Assembly (NCBI GenBank): GCA_005774595.1
Contig: VAUM01000048.1
Coordinates: 1-9,458 of the forward strand
Direction: 5' to 3'
DNA from: Actinomycetota bacterium
Lineage (GTDB): Bacteria; Actinomycetota; Coriobacteriia; Anaerosomatales; D1FN1-002
Length of the DNA: 9,458 nt
The position numbers were made by a program, and so were the translations under genes. Positions 1-5,527 of the stretch are shown one piece after another; positions within the stretch are counted from its first letter, which is position 1, and each line of letters begins with the position of its first letter. The notes beneath the pieces were generated by a model that was not told the DNA's origin, did no database searches, and was given only the letters and a program-made list of their open reading frames with translations.

Positions 1-2
1 TC

Positions 3-698
3 CTCGGACTGCTCCCCGGCGCGGACGGCGACAAGGCGATCGTCGTCCCCGGGACGCCGGGAAGCGCGGCGCGCGGCGGCGCGGCCCCCGCGAGTGTCGG
101 GGCCACCGTCGTGGTCCCGGGCGTGGTGGGCCTCGACATCGCGAAGGCCGGGACCGCGTTGCGCGCCGCCGGGCTCGCGATCGGCGAGACGATCTACGCG
201 CGCGCCGAGGGCAAGGCGGCCGGCACCGTGCTCGAGCAGTCGCCGGCCGGCGGCGAGGTGGCGGCGGCCGGCTCTGCGGTCAGCGTGATCGTTGTGCTCG
301 CGGAGGGGGCGAACCCGAACGCGACGTCACCGCCTGCCGCCAAGAAGCCCTCCGCCGGCTACACGCTGGTGCCGCTCACTCCGGCCACCCCGGCGGGTGA
401 CTCGCCGAATGCCCCGACCGCCGCGTTCACCATGGCCGACACGGTGTGGTTCACCGACGTCGCGCACTGGCGGCTCGTGCTCGACGCGGGCGCGTCGACC
501 GATGACGGCACCATTACGACCTACACCTGGACGGTCAGCTACGGGACCACCGAGGAGACCCTGTCCGGCAAGACCGTGGACAAGACGTGGGACGGCAGCT
601 CGGGCGGTGACGTCCTGCCGGTGTGGGTGCGCCTCACCGTGACCGACGACACGGGCCTGACCGGCACCGTGACGAAGAACTGCGACTTCTCGGACTGA
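3..698 (+). CDS. PASTA and PKD domain surface protein, 3' part
   Basis: The reading frame is open to the left window edge, so the N-terminus is missing; 231 residues are visible before a TGA. A low-complexity Gly/Ala/Pro stretch comes first. A PASTA domain follows, beginning near VPGVVGLDIAKAGTALRAAG and ending in a typical SVIVVL strand. After a Pro/Ala/Lys linker comes a PKD-like beta-sandwich with the diagnostic LDAGASTDDGTITTYTW segment and a C-terminal RLTVTDDTG strand. PASTA domains bind peptidoglycan or muropeptides, and PKD domains are extracellular Ig-like modules, so the product is probably an envelope-anchored or secreted protein. It could be the C-terminus of a Ser/Thr kinase, but no kinase domain is visible. 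It converges on the next gene with a 27-bp gap. The domains are moderately sure; the function is unknown. Confidence 0.75.
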   Translation, partial: LGLLPGADGDKAIVVPGTPGSAARGGAAPASVGATVVVPGVVGLDIAKAGTALRAAGLAIGETIYARAEGKAAGTVLEQSPAGGEVAAAGSAVSVIVVLAEGANPNATSPPAAKKPSAGYTLVPLTPATPAGDSPNAPTAAFTMADTVWFTDVAHWRLVLDAGASTDDGTITTYTWTVSYGTTEETLSGKTVDKTWDGSSGGDVLPVWVRLTVTDDTGLTGTVTKNCDFSD

Positions 699-702
699 GC
701 CG

Positions 703-714
703 GCGCTTCGGCGC
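703..714. terminator. Short GC hairpin between convergent genes
   Basis: The 27-bp gap between two convergent genes holds GCGC-TTCG-GCGC, a 4-bp stem closed by a UUCG-type tetraloop and embedded in alternating GC. There is no T-tract on either side. It may help bidirectional termination, but the evidence is only the small hairpin and its position. Confidence 0.25.
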
Positions 715-725
715 GCGCGCCGCGC

Positions 726-2393
726 CTAGTTCTGCGACGCCATCCACGCCAAGCGCGGCGCCTCCGGGACCGGGCCGGTCCCGCCGCACACGAAGCCCCA
801 CTGCATGGCTGCCTCGAACGGCGCGCTCGTGATCAGCGCGTTCGTCTCGGCGTTCATCGTCGTGGCGCCGTTACCGGTCAGCAGCAGCGGGCTCGCCTTC
901 CTGCCCAGCATGGGTCCCGCAGCGAGCGCGTCGGGGATGGACGCCGCGACGCCGGGCTGCGAGTAGCCGAGCCACGCGTTGCTCTGCGCGCGCTGCGCGA
1001 TCGCGACCGCAGTTCCGTAGCGCGACGTGCCCGCAAGCCGGTTACCCGGGGGCACGCCGAGCGCGATGCGCGTGGCGTCGGACACCGCGGCCGTGCCACC
1101 CGCCAGGTACCGGGTGCTCAGCGACAGCGCCGTCATCACGGCCGTCGTGGTCGCCGGCACGCTGTCCCGCGCCGTGAGCAGGATCGGGTAATGCCGCGCG
1201 TACGCGATCGGCGACAGCGCGAGCGCGTCCCAGTACTTCGTGGCGTCCGCGCCGTTCGCGATGAGCGCGGTCGTCGGGAACGCCCCACCGAGCTTGGTCT
1301 TCATCCAGCGCGCCACCATGGCGGCGGTCTCGTAGCGTGTGCCTCCGGCGCACCGGTCGACGGATCCCACGGTGGGGATGTCGCCCAGGTCCCCGGCCAC
1401 GCTCGCCGACACCGCGCCGGTCCCGCCCACGATATGGATCTTCACGCCGTCCGGCATCACGCCGATCGCGTTCGATACGACCGAGGGGACGGAGTCCTTC
1501 CGCACGAGCAGGAGCGGGGCGTTGTAGGCCCCGGCGAGCCCGGATGCGGACAGCGCGTCCACGACCGCAGCATCCTCGCCGCTCGCGACGATGACGTCGG
1601 TCACGTTCTTCCACGAGCCCCACAGGTCGGGCGGGAACGACTCCTTGGCCATCTGGACCGCCGTGTCGTAGCGGCTCGCACCCGACTCGCGCACGACGTC
1701 GTGGTAGACGCTCGCGAGGTGCCGGAGCGGGATCGTCACCGTCGTCGTGGTGTTCTCGGCGAGGTGCACGTCGCAGTCGCCCCACGAGTTCGTCCACGGG
1801 CGCGGGGGGTTGGTCTCGAACGCGGTGTCGTTGTCGAAGCCGTAGAGCCGGTACAGGTCCGCGCGCCAGTGCGCGGTGGCCCAGCCGTCCGAGCCGGTCA
1901 TCGAGCCGATCCCGACGTTGGCCGAGACGTCCTGCGCGTCGGCCATGACCCCGGCGATGGGACCGCCGGTCGCCTCGGTCACGAGGCGCATCCGCACGTG
2001 CGCCGCCGGCGACATCGTCGCGTTCGCGGTGACCGTGCCGGCGACGACCGTCAGCGTCTCGCTACGTGAGTCGAAGTAGTAGTAGCCGTAGCGCCAGCCC
2101 TTGCCGGCGTAACGGCCCGAGGAATCCCAGAACGCGACCCGGCTGCCGGCGGCGTTGACGCCCGCGATCGTGTAGTCGCCCGACGCGTTGGTCGACCCCG
2201 ACCCGGCGATCATCCAGCTGCCGCTCGGGCGCTGCCACACGGTCACCGAGATCCCGGAGATCGGCGCGCCGGTGTGGGTGTCGGTGACGTGACCCTGCAC
2301 GGTGCCGGTCACCGCCATCGCCGTCGAGGTCGACGCGAGGAGCACGACCGTCGTGACGATCGCGAACGTGATGCGAAGACGTGAGACCCGCAT
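726..2393 (-). CDS. Secreted cell-wall-binding repeat protein
   Basis: Predicted 555 residues. Residues 1-27 form a signal peptide: a basic start (MRVSRLR), a hydrophobic core (FAIVTTVVLLA) and an AMA cleavage site. I chose the ATG at 2393 because it gives this signal peptide directly and a G-rich GGGGGGTG lies upstream; an ATG ten codons earlier has no visible ribosome binding site. Residues about 29-130 resemble a carboxypeptidase-regulatory-like/Cna-B beta-sandwich (GHVTDTHTGAPISGISVTV), and about 131-225 look like a second, more divergent one. From about 233 to 545 there are three CW_binding_2-type (PF04122) repeats with RYDTA, RYETA and RYGTA starts and IVGGTGAVS, LAGGTAAVS and VCGGTG ends. 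Such triple repeats attach proteins non-covalently to cell-wall polymers. The job of this protein beyond wall attachment is not evident. Confidence 0.85.
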   Translation of the reverse strand: MRVSRLRITFAIVTTVVLLASTSTAMAVTGTVQGHVTDTHTGAPISGISVTVWQRPSGSWMIAGSGSTNASGDYTIAGVNAAGSRVAFWDSSGRYAGKGWRYGYYYFDSRSETLTVVAGTVTANATMSPAAHVRMRLVTEATGGPIAGVMADAQDVSANVGIGSMTGSDGWATAHWRADLYRLYGFDNDTAFETNPPRPWTNSWGDCDVHLAENTTTTVTIPLRHLASVYHDVVRESGASRYDTAVQMAKESFPPDLWGSWKNVTDVIVASGEDAAVVDALSASGLAGAYNAPLLLVRKDSVPSVVSNAIGVMPDGVKIHIVGGTGAVSASVAGDLGDIPTVGSVDRCAGGTRYETAAMVARWMKTKLGGAFPTTALIANGADATKYWDALALSPIAYARHYPILLTARDSVPATTTAVMTALSLSTRYLAGGTAAVSDATRIALGVPPGNRLAGTSRYGTAVAIAQRAQSNAWLGYSQPGVAASIPDALAAGPMLGRKASPLLLTGNGATTMNAETNALITSAPFEAAMQWGFVCGGTGPVPEAPRLAWMASQN

Positions 2394-2484
2394 GGCTCGA
2401 CACCCCCCGGTGACGGTGATCATCCGAGGGAGAAGGTTCCCCGCGAGGGGCGCGGCGACACGAGTGGGTGCAGGGCCGCTGGCG

Positions 2485-3732
2485 CTATGCCTGCCCGAGC
2501 CGCCACAGCGCGTCGATCGGCAACGCCCACATCCCGTCGCCCATCGGCGCCGCGGTCGTGCCCGTGTGTAGCACCATGCCGCGATGGAACCGCCGGCCCA
2601 CGTTCGCCGCGAACGAGCGGAGGCCCTTGAAGTCGCGCGCGGACGGCGCCGAGGTCGACTTCACTTCGATGCCGACCAACCGCCCCCGCCGGTCCTCGAG
2701 GACCCAGTCGACCTCGCCACCGCGGCTGTCCCGATAGTGCATCAGGTCGGCCGACTCGTCTGCCGCGGCGACCTGCTTCATCAGCTCGCCGCCCACGAAG
2801 GTCTCGAGCATCGGGCCGAGGCGGTCCGGGTCGTCGAGCAGCCTGGCGGCGTCGAGCCCGACGAGATGCGCGGCGAGGCCGCTGTCGACGAACAGCACCT
2901 TGGGGGACTTCATGAGCCGACGCCCCGCGTCGCCCGACCATGACGGGATGAGGCGCACCGTGAAGGTGCGCGTGAACAGCGCGAGGTAGCGGTCGAGCGT
3001 GGCACGGGCGATCCCGGTCGAGCGCGCCAGGTCCGCGACGTTGAGCAGCATGCCGCTGCGCGCAGCGAGCAGGCGCAGGAGACGCGGGAGCGCGACTCGC
3101 TCGCCGACGGCCGCGAGCTCCCTCACGTCACGCTCGAGCAGCGTGGTCAGGTAGCTCCTCATCCATCCGTCACGCGGCTCGCCTGCGGGCAGCGAGACCG
3201 CCTCCGGGAACCCTCCACGGACGACCCGCTCGGCGATACCTCGCCGAGTCTCGGCGCCGGTGAACCTCGCGAGCGGCCCGTCGGCGAACACCGCATCGAC
3301 GAAGCGCTCCCGCGCACCCTCGATCTCGCCTTGCGACAAGGGCCACAGCGTCACGACGCGCATCCTGCCCACCAATGCGTCCGACAACGCCGGCAGCAGG
3401 AGCACGTTCGCGGAACCCGTCAGGGTGAACCGGCCCGGACGGCGGTCCTCATCGACGCTGAGCTTGATGGGGAGCGAGAGCTCGGGCGCACGTTGGATCT
3501 CGTCGATCACCACGGGATCAGCGAGCGTGAACACGAACCCCTGCGGGTCTTCACGCGCCGAGGCCAGAACGACCGCGTCGTCGAGCGTCACATAGGCAGC
3601 GGGGCGCACGGCCCCGACCAGCTCGCGCACGAGCACGGACTTGCCGGCCTGCCGCGGCCCCTCGATGAGGACGACAGGGGACCACTCGAGTGCCTGGAGC
3701 ACCTCATCGGTGGCGTTGCGTTCGAGGAGCAT
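2485..3732 (-). CDS. AAA_14/DUF4143 family ATP-binding protein
   Basis: Predicted 415 residues, the usual length for this family. An N-terminal P-loop ATPase domain shows Walker A GPRQAGKS (25-32), Walker B PVVIDEIQ (73-80, D77/E78) and a sensor-like FTLTGSAN (102-109). A winged-helix-like middle (about 200-260) leads into the DUF4143 domain, which ends in a PD-(D/E)XK-like pattern: E340-x-D342, then IEVK (E356, K358). The start is an ATG with GGAGG four bases upstream. The family is widespread and its role poorly defined; some members have been discussed as toxin- or defence-like, but nothing here assigns a substrate. It stands alone, followed 91 bp later by the secreted wall protein on the same strand. 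A perfect 7-bp dyad lies just upstream (3751-3774). Confidence 0.85.
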   Translation of the reverse strand: MLLERNATDEVLQALEWSPVVLIEGPRQAGKSVLVRELVGAVRPAAYVTLDDAVVLASAREDPQGFVFTLADPVVIDEIQRAPELSLPIKLSVDEDRRPGRFTLTGSANVLLLPALSDALVGRMRVVTLWPLSQGEIEGARERFVDAVFADGPLARFTGAETRRGIAERVVRGGFPEAVSLPAGEPRDGWMRSYLTTLLERDVRELAAVGERVALPRLLRLLAARSGMLLNVADLARSTGIARATLDRYLALFTRTFTVRLIPSWSGDAGRRLMKSPKVLFVDSGLAAHLVGLDAARLLDDPDRLGPMLETFVGGELMKQVAAADESADLMHYRDSRGGEVDWVLEDRRGRLVGIEVKSTSAPSARDFKGLRSFAANVGRRFHRGMVLHTGTTAAPMGDGMWALPIDALWRLGQA

Positions 3733-3750
3733 GAGTCCTCCGAGGTGGGA

Positions 3751-3774
3751 ATGTGCTCACACGATGTAGCACAT
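3751..3774. promoter_or_regulatory. Dyad upstream of the DUF4143 ATPase gene
   Basis: ATGTGCT (3751-3757) and AGCACAT (3768-3774) form a perfect 7-bp inverted repeat with a 10-bp spacer, 18 bp before the ATPase start. It sits at the edge of an AT-rich stretch (3771-3800) in GC-rich DNA, where a minus-strand -10-like TAGATA can be read. The geometry fits an operator for a dimeric repressor, perhaps an autoregulator. The protein that binds it cannot be named. Confidence 0.35.
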
Positions 3775-3839
3775 ATCTACCACTCGGTGAGAGATTTGTA
3801 CACCTCCGCCCGCGGGTCGGCGCAGCGTGCATCGCGCGC

Positions 3840-3845
3840 TATACT
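3840..3845 (+). promoter_or_regulatory. -10 element of the tRNA-Arg promoter
   Basis: TATACT matches the TATAAT consensus at five of six positions and ends eight bases before the first tRNA nucleotide, which would put transcription start within a few bases of the mature 5' end. No good -35 is visible in the GC-rich DNA upstream. The promoter is still attached to the 5' tRNA half. Confidence 0.5.
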
Positions 3846-3853
3846 GTCGCGGC

Positions 3854-3891
3854 GCCCTCGTAGCTCAGGGGATAGAGCACAGGTTTCCTAA
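3854..3891 (+). tRNA. tRNA-Arg(CCU), 5' half only, interrupted
   Basis: The sequence reads as positions 1-38 of a tRNA: acceptor strand GCCCTCG, T8-A9, D-arm GCTC...GAGC with the GGGGATA loop, A26, anticodon-stem strand CAGGT (3880-3884) and anticodon loop TTCCTAA (3885-3891) with anticodon CCT. The next bases should be ACCTG to close the stem but are GTCGC. No T-arm or complementary acceptor strand (CGAGGGC in tRNA context) follows, here or elsewhere in the window. The gene is therefore split at the 3' edge of the anticodon loop, a known crossover position for tyrosine-recombinase elements. Whether a full tRNA is rebuilt at the far end of the element cannot be seen. Confidence 0.85.
3880..3891. 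other. Left attachment junction (attL) in the anticodon loop
   Basis: The intact target would be CAGGT-TTCCTAA-ACCTG, a 7-bp overlap flanked by 5-bp inverted arms, which is the geometry of a tyrosine-recombinase core site. Here only the left arm and the overlap remain before foreign sequence begins. The expected partner, TTCCTAA followed by the 3' tRNA half, is not in the window, so it should lie beyond 9458. Confidence 0.7.
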
Positions 3892-3902
3892 GTCGCCCGA
3901 GC

Positions 3903-3953
3903 CGTTCTCGCTCAGTCGCTCCTATGCCATCTAGCTGCGGGTTCGTTCTCGCT
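3903..3953 (+). repeat. Direct repeats just inside the attL junction
   Basis: CGTTCTCGCT occurs at 3903-3912 and again at 3944-3953, 41 bp apart, starting 12 bp from the tRNA break. Nearby, GGTAGC is repeated at 3990 and 4001 (11 bp apart), and GCTAC-TCCCG-GTAGC makes a small hairpin at 3981-3995. Short repeats beside a core site are what arm-type integrase or excisionase binding sites look like, but no matching copies were confirmed elsewhere. The rest of 3892-4019 is non-coding. Confidence 0.35.
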
Positions 3954-4019
3954 GCCTAGCGCTGGTTCGACGCTCGTCGCGCTACTCCCGGTAGCAATGC
4001 GGTAGCGGAATTGGGTCGC

Positions 4020-4508
4020 CTACCCGTCCGACCGGCTAGCCTTCTGCTCCGACAGAACGCTCTCAAGTACCTCGTCCGTCAGGAACGGCAGTGTGGGGAT
4101 TGGCACAGCTGCACGAAAGCTCAGCGTGTCTACCAACTCCCGCAGGTACGGCCAGCAGACCTGGACCGCGTCCCTTCCCAGCATCGCCGCCATCTCCTGA
4201 CTCAGCTCACCGGACTCCGCATCGAACACGACGTCGAAGCAGGCCTGCGTCTTCTGGTAGGGCTTCCGCTGACCCTGCGCCCGCGAGCTCAGGCTGAATG
4301 AGCACACTGCGCGAAGGTACCCGCTCATCCCATCGACTTCCGTCTTGCCTCGCACCTTGTGCGACGCCCTCGCCTCTGCATTCTCCGGAAATGCCTCACG
4401 ACACACGTCTAGGGTGACCCCGCCCAGAAAGACTCCCACCAGCGTCATGTTCCCCGCCAGCTTCTCGTATGCCTCTCTGCTTCTTGTCTCAGCACTTCGT
4501 TTCGGCAC
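4020..4508 (-). CDS. SecB-like chaperone of a TAC module
   Basis: Predicted 162 residues, normal for SecB-like proteins. The clearest match is the C-terminal helix region VCWPYLRELVDTLSFRAAVP (117-136), which corresponds to the conserved SecB block ending in LREL(I/V)..L..R...P. The rest shows alternating strands consistent with the SecB fold (TLVGVFLGGVTLDV near 22; FSLSS; KTQACFDVVFD near 87). The start is GTG with AAGGTGA six bases upstream; it overlaps the end of the antitoxin gene by 20 bp, so the two are translationally coupled. In known TAC systems (M. tuberculosis Rv1957 with HigBA is the model) the chaperone binds the antitoxin tail, protects it from aggregation and degradation, and so keeps the toxin inactive. 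The position third after toxin and antitoxin supports that role rather than protein export. Confidence 0.75.
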   Translation of the reverse strand: MPKRSAETRSREAYEKLAGNMTLVGVFLGGVTLDVCREAFPENAEARASHKVRGKTEVDGMSGYLRAVCSFSLSSRAQGQRKPYQKTQACFDVVFDAESGELSQEMAAMLGRDAVQVCWPYLRELVDTLSFRAAVPIPTLPFLTDEVLESVLSEQKASRSDG

Positions 4509-5148
4509 AGCTGGTCACCTTCTCTCGGGCTCCACTCGGTGGCATCCGATACTGCGCTTGCGACCGCAACTCGTACCACACGATATGCTCCGAGGTGAAT
4601 TCGGGAGCTGACACCCCCGCGAGGTCGACGCGCCAATCGGGCGAGTAGCCCTCGGGCTGCCCTGTCTCCATCTTCTCCGAGCGCAGGTCAGACATGACCC
4701 TCTTCAACACGTCGAGCTGCAGCTGCGTCCAGCCTCCCGACTCCGCCGACCCCAGCCCATGCGACACGTACGACACCAGCAAGCTGTTGAGACTAACCCC
4801 TTCGCGTTCAGCTTCTCGCGCAACCCTCGCATGGAGACCCCTCGGCATCCGCAAGACGGTGCGCCCGCTGTACTCGGCATCCCTCGTGGGCCGGGGCATC
4901 GCTCCTCCGTGCGCCTCCACGTCGTCTGCCCAGTCCTGGAAGGCAAGCTTCAGCTCCTCGTAAGCCTCATCCAGCGCGTGGGCCGCCGCCATGCAGCCTG
5001 GCAGCAGCGGAACGGTGAGAACGTACTCCCCGTCGTCGCCCTTCTCCACCTCCACCACGTACTCGTCCAATGAATGGTGCCTCTTCTTCCTTGCGGTCCT
5101 CATGGCCGTTGCCTCCTCGCGCACAGCACCCGCACGACCAGCACTCAT
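4489..5148 (-). CDS. hicB: HicB-family antitoxin with long C-terminal tail
   Basis: Predicted 219 residues from the ATG at 5148, which overlaps the toxin stop as TGATG and has GGAGG seven bases upstream. An ATG at 5103 with AGGAGG eight bases upstream is a good alternative (204 residues). Residues about 30-80 are the degenerate HicB RNase H-like fold (EYVVEVEKGDDGEYVLTVPL...PGC...A.....EL...F..W). Residues about 94-132 are a ribbon-helix-helix DNA-binding region (SGRTVLRMPRGLHARVAREA, then EGVSLNSLLVSYV). Ordinary HicB proteins end about here. This one continues for about 87 residues (133-219), rich in Trp, Tyr and charged residues (SPDWRVDLAG, HIVWYELRSQAQYRM). Because a SecB-like gene follows, the tail is a candidate chaperone-addiction domain (ChAD). 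The protein should neutralise HicA and repress the operon. Confidence 0.75.
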   Translation of the reverse strand: MSAGRAGAVREEATAMRTARKKRHHSLDEYVVEVEKGDDGEYVLTVPLLPGCMAAAHALDEAYEELKLAFQDWADDVEAHGGAMPRPTRDAEYSGRTVLRMPRGLHARVAREAEREGVSLNSLLVSYVSHGLGSAESGGWTQLQLDVLKRVMSDLRSEKMETGQPEGYSPDWRVDLAGVSAPEFTSEHIVWYELRSQAQYRMPPSGAREKVTSCAETKC

Positions 5149-5396
5149 CACTCTTCCTCCAGGCCGAAATGCCTACACAAGTTCCTGACGTAGCAGCGCT
5201 TGACCTCACCGTCGTGTCCCACAGCCAGACTCGCCGGGAACTGCGTACCCTCCCTTCGGACCACGAAGTGGCCCTTGCGCGTCTCACCCCACGAGAACTT
5301 GCCTGCGTAGCCTAGCGCCGCCCACAAGTCCTTCTCCTTCATCGGGAGACCCTTGAGCAGCCGCGCGTATGCCGCCTTGTCAGACGCAGGGGTCAC
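5148..5396 (-). CDS. hicA: HicA-like toxin
   Basis: Predicted 82 residues from GTG at 5396, which has GGGAGG nine bases upstream; TTG at 5405 lies on top of that site, and ATG at 5342 would give the 64-residue core alone. The core KEKDLWAALGYAGKFSWGETRKGHFVVRREG, then AVGHDGEVKRCYVRNLCRHFGL, follows the HicA pattern: helix, G-F strand, a conserved (K/S)GH motif with the presumed catalytic histidine (H43), a strand with a second histidine (H61), and the C-terminal helix GEVKRCYVRNLCRHFGL. HicA toxins are small double-stranded-RNA-binding-fold ribonucleases that cleave mRNA and stop translation. The K in KGH replaces the usual S of GSH. It is the first gene of an overlapping toxin-antitoxin-chaperone operon. 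Divergence from typical HicA makes the family call likely but not certain. Confidence 0.65.
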   Translation of the reverse strand: MTPASDKAAYARLLKGLPMKEKDLWAALGYAGKFSWGETRKGHFVVRREGTQFPASLAVGHDGEVKRCYVRNLCRHFGLEEE

Positions 5397-5440
5397 CCTA
5401 CGCAACCTCCCAGCTCACCCGAACACTCCGGAATACGCAC

Positions 5441-5458
5441 AGTATCATATCTAGTACT
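5441..5458 (-). promoter_or_regulatory. AT-rich promoter/operator of the TAC operon
   Basis: AGTATCATATCTAGTACT is an AT-rich island and an imperfect palindrome (six of nine positions pair) in GC-rich DNA, 45 bp upstream of the hicA start. On the minus strand it contains TATGAT and GATACT, either of which could be a -10; no clear -35 is seen. HicB-type ribbon-helix-helix repressors usually bind a palindrome overlapping their own promoter, so this is the natural candidate. An alternating GC run of 14 bases lies at 5509-5522, beside the rep stop codon. Confidence 0.45.
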
Positions 5459-5527
5459 ACCCGTCCGCGACTACTGTCATCCGAAGAACTCCAGCTCCGC
5501 AACATGCGGCGCGCGCGCGCGCTCGTT

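Noticed and set aside
1191..2069. 292-codon plus-strand frame across the cell-wall-binding protein
   Set aside because: It is antisense to three clear cell-wall-binding repeats, and its translation is Arg/Val/His-rich low-complexity sequence.
3964..3970. GGTTCGA as a T-loop of the interrupted tRNA
   Set aside because: The flanking bases (GCTGG before the loop, CTCGT after) do not form a T-stem.
3892..4020. Group I intron in the anticodon loop of tRNA-Arg(CCU)
   Set aside because: Bacterial tRNA-Arg(CCU) genes can hold such introns, but no P7/P3-like core was seen, the tRNA 3' half does not follow within intron distance, and a protein-coding operon plus integrase and Xis genes follow instead.
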